A stretch of 64,000 nucleotides of DNA, from contig CM072152.1 of assembly GCA_036850595.1 (NCBI GenBank), forward strand, positions 8,513,640-8,577,639. Direction: 5' to 3'. Below, one piece after another: positions 60,098 through 64,000 of this stretch. This DNA comes from Rhyacichthys aspro (lineage: Eukaryota > Chordata > Actinopteri > Gobiiformes > Rhyacichthyidae). Each line of letters starts with the position of its first letter. The stretch's first letter is position 1. The translations under genes were made by a program, and so were the position numbers. Under the pieces are notes generated by a model. It was not told where the DNA came from. It saw nothing but the letters and a program-made list of their open reading frames with translations, and searched no databases.

Positions 60098-60248
60098 CAC
60101 TGATCAGGCATAACATTATGACCACTGACAGGTGACGTCAGTAACACTGATTATCTCTTCATTATGGCTCCTTTTATGGCTGTTTGGAGCAAAAAAGGGA
60201 ACCAACACAATATTAGGCAGGTGGTCATAATGTTATGCCTGATTGGTG
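60098..60248. mobile_element. Tc1/mariner MITE (151 bp)
   Basis: CACTGATCAGGCATAACATT at the left and, complemented, CACCAATCAGGCATAACATT at the right are near-perfect inverted repeats of about 26 bp. TA precedes the left end (60096-60097); one extra base separates the right end from TA. Too short to code; it is an internal-deletion derivative of a family common in fish. Confidence 0.85.
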
Positions 60249-61475
60249 ATATAATTCATATCAGATATGAGGAAAATGTTGTTGATTTGGTGAAATGTGT
60301 TTTCACAAGATGGGAACTATCCAGTCACTCATAGACACATATTATTGGTTATCCTTGTTTTCCATCCTCAAGGTTATTAAAGATGGCTCTTGGTGTCAGT
60401 GCATACAACCATTAAAAAATAGTAAGATCTATACACACATAAACACATTTACTACTTTCAATTTGTTAATAAATGCATCAATATAAAGTTAATAAAATTT
60501 ACTTTTGCACATGACACTTCCTTTGTCTAAACATCAAAAAGTAATTGGAGTCGGCCAATAAAAGTCCTGGGATTGATGTCCCATCCATGGCCCCAACTGG
60601 ACTTCTATTATTCTATTATAAACTGAAGGATAGCTCTGACACAAAGAATTAAAAAAAAAACAATGGAGATGTTCAAAGGTAGCAATATTTTATATATCAC
60701 GTAGTTATGGTTCTAGTGCTATACTTGTCGGTTTAGGAGGCTTTTTTGTTTTTGTTTTTATGAGCAGAATTATGCTATATATTATGGTTAAGAGTGTTTA
60801 GGATCTAGAATGCTAGTTAAAAAAACTGTGGACAACTTTTTGCTAAGACAAAAACTATTTAATCTTGAGAAAAACATAAAAAGTAAATCATTTATTTATT
60901 TTAGGAGAAGTGCCATAAATCTGAATTGAAAAAATCCCTTTCAAAGGCCATGAACAAATTAGATCTTAGTCATGTGATCATGGAATTACAGCCATTTTCT
61001 ACGGGAAAAGGTTGTTACAGATATAGACAGAGTAGTTATGCAAAAGAGGGACAAATATTAAATTAAAATACACTACAGTGAAAAAAAAAATGTCCCCAAC
61101 TTTCATCAAACAAAGGATATCCACTACATTTCCACCAATGTAACATTTGTATCTGTCCTTATTATGGAAATCTTATTGTATAGCGGGTACCATGTGACTT
61201 CCACCCCTAAAACTTAACGTTGCCATATGGGCAGGTCTGTGCTTCCACTGGGACCTAGTGGAGCAATGTGTTGCTTGGCATTCTGCAAATGTCACAAGGA
61301 TAGTGTTCACAAATACGGCCCGACACCTGGGAGATTACATTTTATCAACATACAAATGAGCAGTGCTTCATACTACACTGGGCCCTGTGACAAAACACTA
61401 ACCGTGCCTAAGATGATAGGGAAATGACTGTGACATTGAATTGTGTTGCCCTGGGTGTGTGTGTGTGTTTGTGTG
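60249..61475. other. Unique AT-rich sequence; short GT run
   Basis: A broken (GT)n run lies at 61456-61478. No recognised family or gene. Confidence 0.4.
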
Positions 61476-61478
61476 TGC

Positions 61479-61665
61479 AGTATTAAAGCCAGTCGAGCCG
61501 TGATGCCTGCAGTGTCAATGCAGCGGAATATGAAAGGGGAATCATCAAATAGGGACACGCTGACGTTGGCCAGTGTTTATTCTAACTGGAGGCCAGAGAC
61601 TCCAGATTAAGCGCTAATCTCCGTCGGACAACACGGATTATTAGCTCATCTTAACTTCATACAGT
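61479..61665. promoter_or_regulatory. Candidate enhancer with paired K50 homeodomain sites
   Basis: AGATTA and TAATCT face each other five bases apart at 61604-61620, and a GGATTATTAG site follows at 61635-61644. AGATTA/GGATTA are Otx/Pitx/Gsc-type cores. The region is repeat-free and carries CpGs (CTGACGTTGG, CTCCGTCGGAC). Function inferred. Confidence 0.3.
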
Positions 61666-61861
61666 GTAGCGTAACAATCGACCTTCAGCACCTTTAAAGA
61701 ACCAGAACGGTGCCAGTGAAGAGGCAAGGGACACTGAGCTTTACAGCATAACCTTGAACTTGATTGAAATTTGACATGGCGCATTAGTGAGTGTTTTAAA
61801 AATGTCAAATGTAAACGTTAGGGGCACAACATTTTCACTCTTGTCAGGCTGAAGATATATG

Positions 61862-62000
61862 GAAGAACGTGTATTTAAAACAAAAAGGTTCCTAGTACCG
61901 ACCCCTGGGGTACTCCATATTTTAGTAACAAGTACGATGAGGCATATTTACCGCAATATAAAACTTTTTATTTGTGAGGAAGGAGCGGAACTACTTTTAC
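61862..62000 (-). pseudogene. LINE reverse-transcriptase core relic
   Basis: Minus-strand translation gives FRSFLTNKKFYIAVN (around 61945-61990) and, after a frameshift, YLLLKYGVPQGSVLGTFLF (about 61872-61930). GVPQGSVLG is the conserved RT motif preceding the catalytic block of non-LTR retrotransposons, and the preceding SYLT-R-F stretch has the right spacing. A stop follows at the expected position of the next block. Only about 45 codons remain. The plus-strand 63-aa frame here is its shadow. Confidence 0.75.
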
Positions 62001-62018
62001 ATTTGCCAAACCACTGGA

Positions 62019-62473
62019 TTTTTTTTTCTTGTGTTGGGAAAATAGTTTAAATCCCAAATAGTATATTGTGAAAGCAATCATTTGTTGAAAAAACAGGATT
62101 TAGGATGCGATGTCTACTGTTTTTTATGAGAGATTTTAATAGATGAGAACCTCTATTCAGGAACGATAACCTTGTTTGCAAAATCACATGCTCAAAAAAG
62201 GAGCGTTCCCATTGGTCGACACCGGCTTGTCATATGATCTTCCAGGAAGTGTCATTGCTGATGATATAGTGTATTTTCAGCGCTGAATGCATCTTTTAAC
62301 ACAGTGAAACAGCTCAAAAAAGAAAAGCATCAACATAGAAAAGGGAGGCAACGTTAAACACTGTAATAAAATCATGTAAAATTTAACGAGACAGAAATAA
62401 TTGCCGTTTTGACGCTAAAGTCGCAGCTAAACTTACGGGGACGGCAAAAACAAAATCAGGTGGTGGAGCTTGA
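62019..62473 (-). repeat. Repeat family X, copy D (reverse orientation)
   Basis: Its complement starts AAGCTCCACCACCTGATTTT and contains TTGAGCTGTTTCACTGTG, GTGTCGACCAATGGGAACGC and GAGCATGTGATTTTGC, and ends in an A-rich tail (62019-62027 as T on this strand). It joins the RT relic at 61862-62000 almost directly. One CCAAT box is intact; the second is mutated (GATTTTGC). Confidence 0.65.
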
Positions 62474-62985
62474 TTTATCAGTACTTACATTCTCAAGTAA
62501 ATAGAGTCTCTGTTTGCAAAAATCCTTCAACATAATATAACTTCAATAAAGCATCCAACTATAAATATGTTGTTTTTGTATGTTTGTTTTTGTTGTAGCT
62601 TCATTACAATCAACATCTGACGCTAAAACCCTTGGTATTCCACTGCTGCTCTTCTTCATCTTTCACACCAAAGCCCCCTCGTCCTCCCCTCAATATTTAA
62701 GACAGTTCACATATTTGCCATGGGTGGAGCGCAGTGGAATACGACTCAGGTAAAGTTGCCCTTTAAACCCTGTAAAAACACCACCCACATTTGTCAAGAC
62801 CCATAAAACCACGAGTTAAGGAGCGGACAAAAAAACCTAAGGCTGAAAAGTGGGAGTCCAAATTGGCTGATGAAATATTAGCAGGGGGCCGACGAGGAAA
62901 GAATGTAGAAAATATAGAGACTGCAACTGAGGGAAGTTATGATATATAGCCTTATTGGGCTGATGGTCACGTACTCTTAAAGTTA
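62474..62985. other. Unique sequence, nothing recognised
   Basis: No repeat or coding signals seen. Confidence 0.4.
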
Positions 62986-63115
62986 ATCTATTGATTTTGG
63001 TAACTGGGGAGTCTAAGGGAAACAGCGATTCTCCGATGGCTCCAGCTCCAGCCGCAGTGTCAGCGGTGAATTCCTGAGCGCCTCGTGTAACAGATGAGAT
63101 ATTGATGTAGCTTTA
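62986..63115. promoter_or_regulatory. Candidate conserved block
   Basis: CpG-containing, repeat-free sequence (CGATTCTCCGATGGCTCCAG, CAGCCGCAGTGTCAGCGGTG) between AT-rich stretches. No specific function suggested. Confidence 0.15.
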
Positions 63116-64000
63116 TGCTTGAGTTACTTTCACAGGTATCACTATACATCTTTTTTTTTTTTTTTCTTCAAATACCCATCTCTATGCATATGATTGAATC
63201 TCTATTTTGCCATCACTATGTAAATGTGGGCGATTGAAAAGAAGTGCATTGTGTTATAAAGAGGGTGAAGGAAAAGGGATCGTCACTTTCATCTTCGGTG
63301 TATTTATGTATGTATTGAAATAATTAAGAGGCTTCGTAGGGGATTCAAAGGCATATGTGAAGGATAGAGCCGTCTGATTATCATGACAGTATGAAAACAC
63401 AGGGATTAATTTTATTTAAAGATGAAATAGACTTGACCTTAGTGCCCTCCACTTGATAAATATGTATATTTTTAACAATATCTGTATGAACCATAGGGTT
63501 ATAGCTTTGTAAAGAGATCCTTGTTCTCTGTTAAAACAGTGAATCAAGGCACTAATATTTTATTAGTCACAATGAGAAAGAATTCTGTTCACTATTTTGG
63601 TTCTGAGAAATAGAACTATATAACATAACGACATCACAGAAAAAAGACGTTTGAGTATTGTGTAAATAATATTTGGAGCAATTTATAAATATAAGATTCA
63701 TTAAATGTCATTCTGATAATATAAAATTATTTTTATATTTAGTTTTAGGCAAGAACCAACTCTGTTCAATTACAGCAAGAAAATAAGGCACAGAAAAAAT
63801 ACAATTTGTTATACATTCAGACTTGCTTCATATCTGATATCTATAGTAGTGGTAAAATATAAAAAAAAACCTGACATTTGCCTTTTTTATTTGTTCATTG
63901 CAAAATCATAATACTTAGCATATCTCATTTTAGGGAATAAAGTAGTGAAATAATCATTAACAACTCAGCATTTTAGATATAAAAATGTGCAACTGTAGGG
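63116..64000. other. AT-rich unique sequence with poly-T
   Basis: A 15-17-base T run near 63151-63165; otherwise nothing recognised to the window end. Confidence 0.45.

Noticed and set aside
1..64000. CRISPR array, operon or other prokaryotic system
   Set aside because: No spaced direct repeats, no ribosome-binding sites or dense coding; the repeats and composition are those of a fish genome.

Overview
This window reads as nuclear, non-coding DNA of a teleost fish, probably a percomorph. It is AT-rich and CpG-poor, has no long open reading frame, and is full of repeat families typical of fish: Tc1-like transposons with TA target sites, non-autonomous hAT elements with 8-bp target-site duplications (TSDs), tRNA-derived SINEs, and decayed LINE fragments. 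I found no protein-coding gene I can name. The short open frames are what chance gives in such sequence, or are shadows of repeats. The window is therefore a gene desert or part of a very long intron.

Layout. 1-3,290: mostly unique sequence with one CpG-rich exon-like block (319-417). 3,293-8,000: a CpG-rich insertion with a 9-bp TSD, a SINE, copy A of an unclassified repeat ('family X') and a Tc1 relic with a broken transposase. 9,000-17,330: unique high-complexity blocks that could be conserved enhancers, family X copy C, and hAT element copy 1. 17,331-28,100: mostly unique AT-rich sequence, family X copy B, a MITE-like block and a Tc1 deletion derivative. 28,100-36,960: SINE remnants, two perfect palindromes nearby, an exon-like block with textbook splice signals (32,177-32,319), family X copy E, a Tc1/mariner derivative and hAT copy 2. 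36,961-45,600: a 752-bp foldback hAT element, a second hAT family with a perfect TSD, and hAT copy 3. 45,600-57,600: candidate regulatory blocks rich in homeodomain motifs, separated by LINE and MITE debris. 57,600-64,000: a further hAT-like element, minus-strand LINE fragments including a reverse-transcriptase remnant, a 151-bp mariner MITE and family X copy D.

The firmest results are structural. Five insertions have TSDs matching at 8 of 8 or 9 of 9 bases and two more at 7 of 8 (one other 8-bp match is in TA-rich sequence). Three related hAT elements carry an internal array of about 21-bp units, each beginning with an A-tract. One foldback element has arms that differ by whole repeat units. 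The candidate enhancers and exons rest on composition, motifs and splice signals only; conservation and transcript data were not available. No new coded system (operon, CRISPR or similar) is present.
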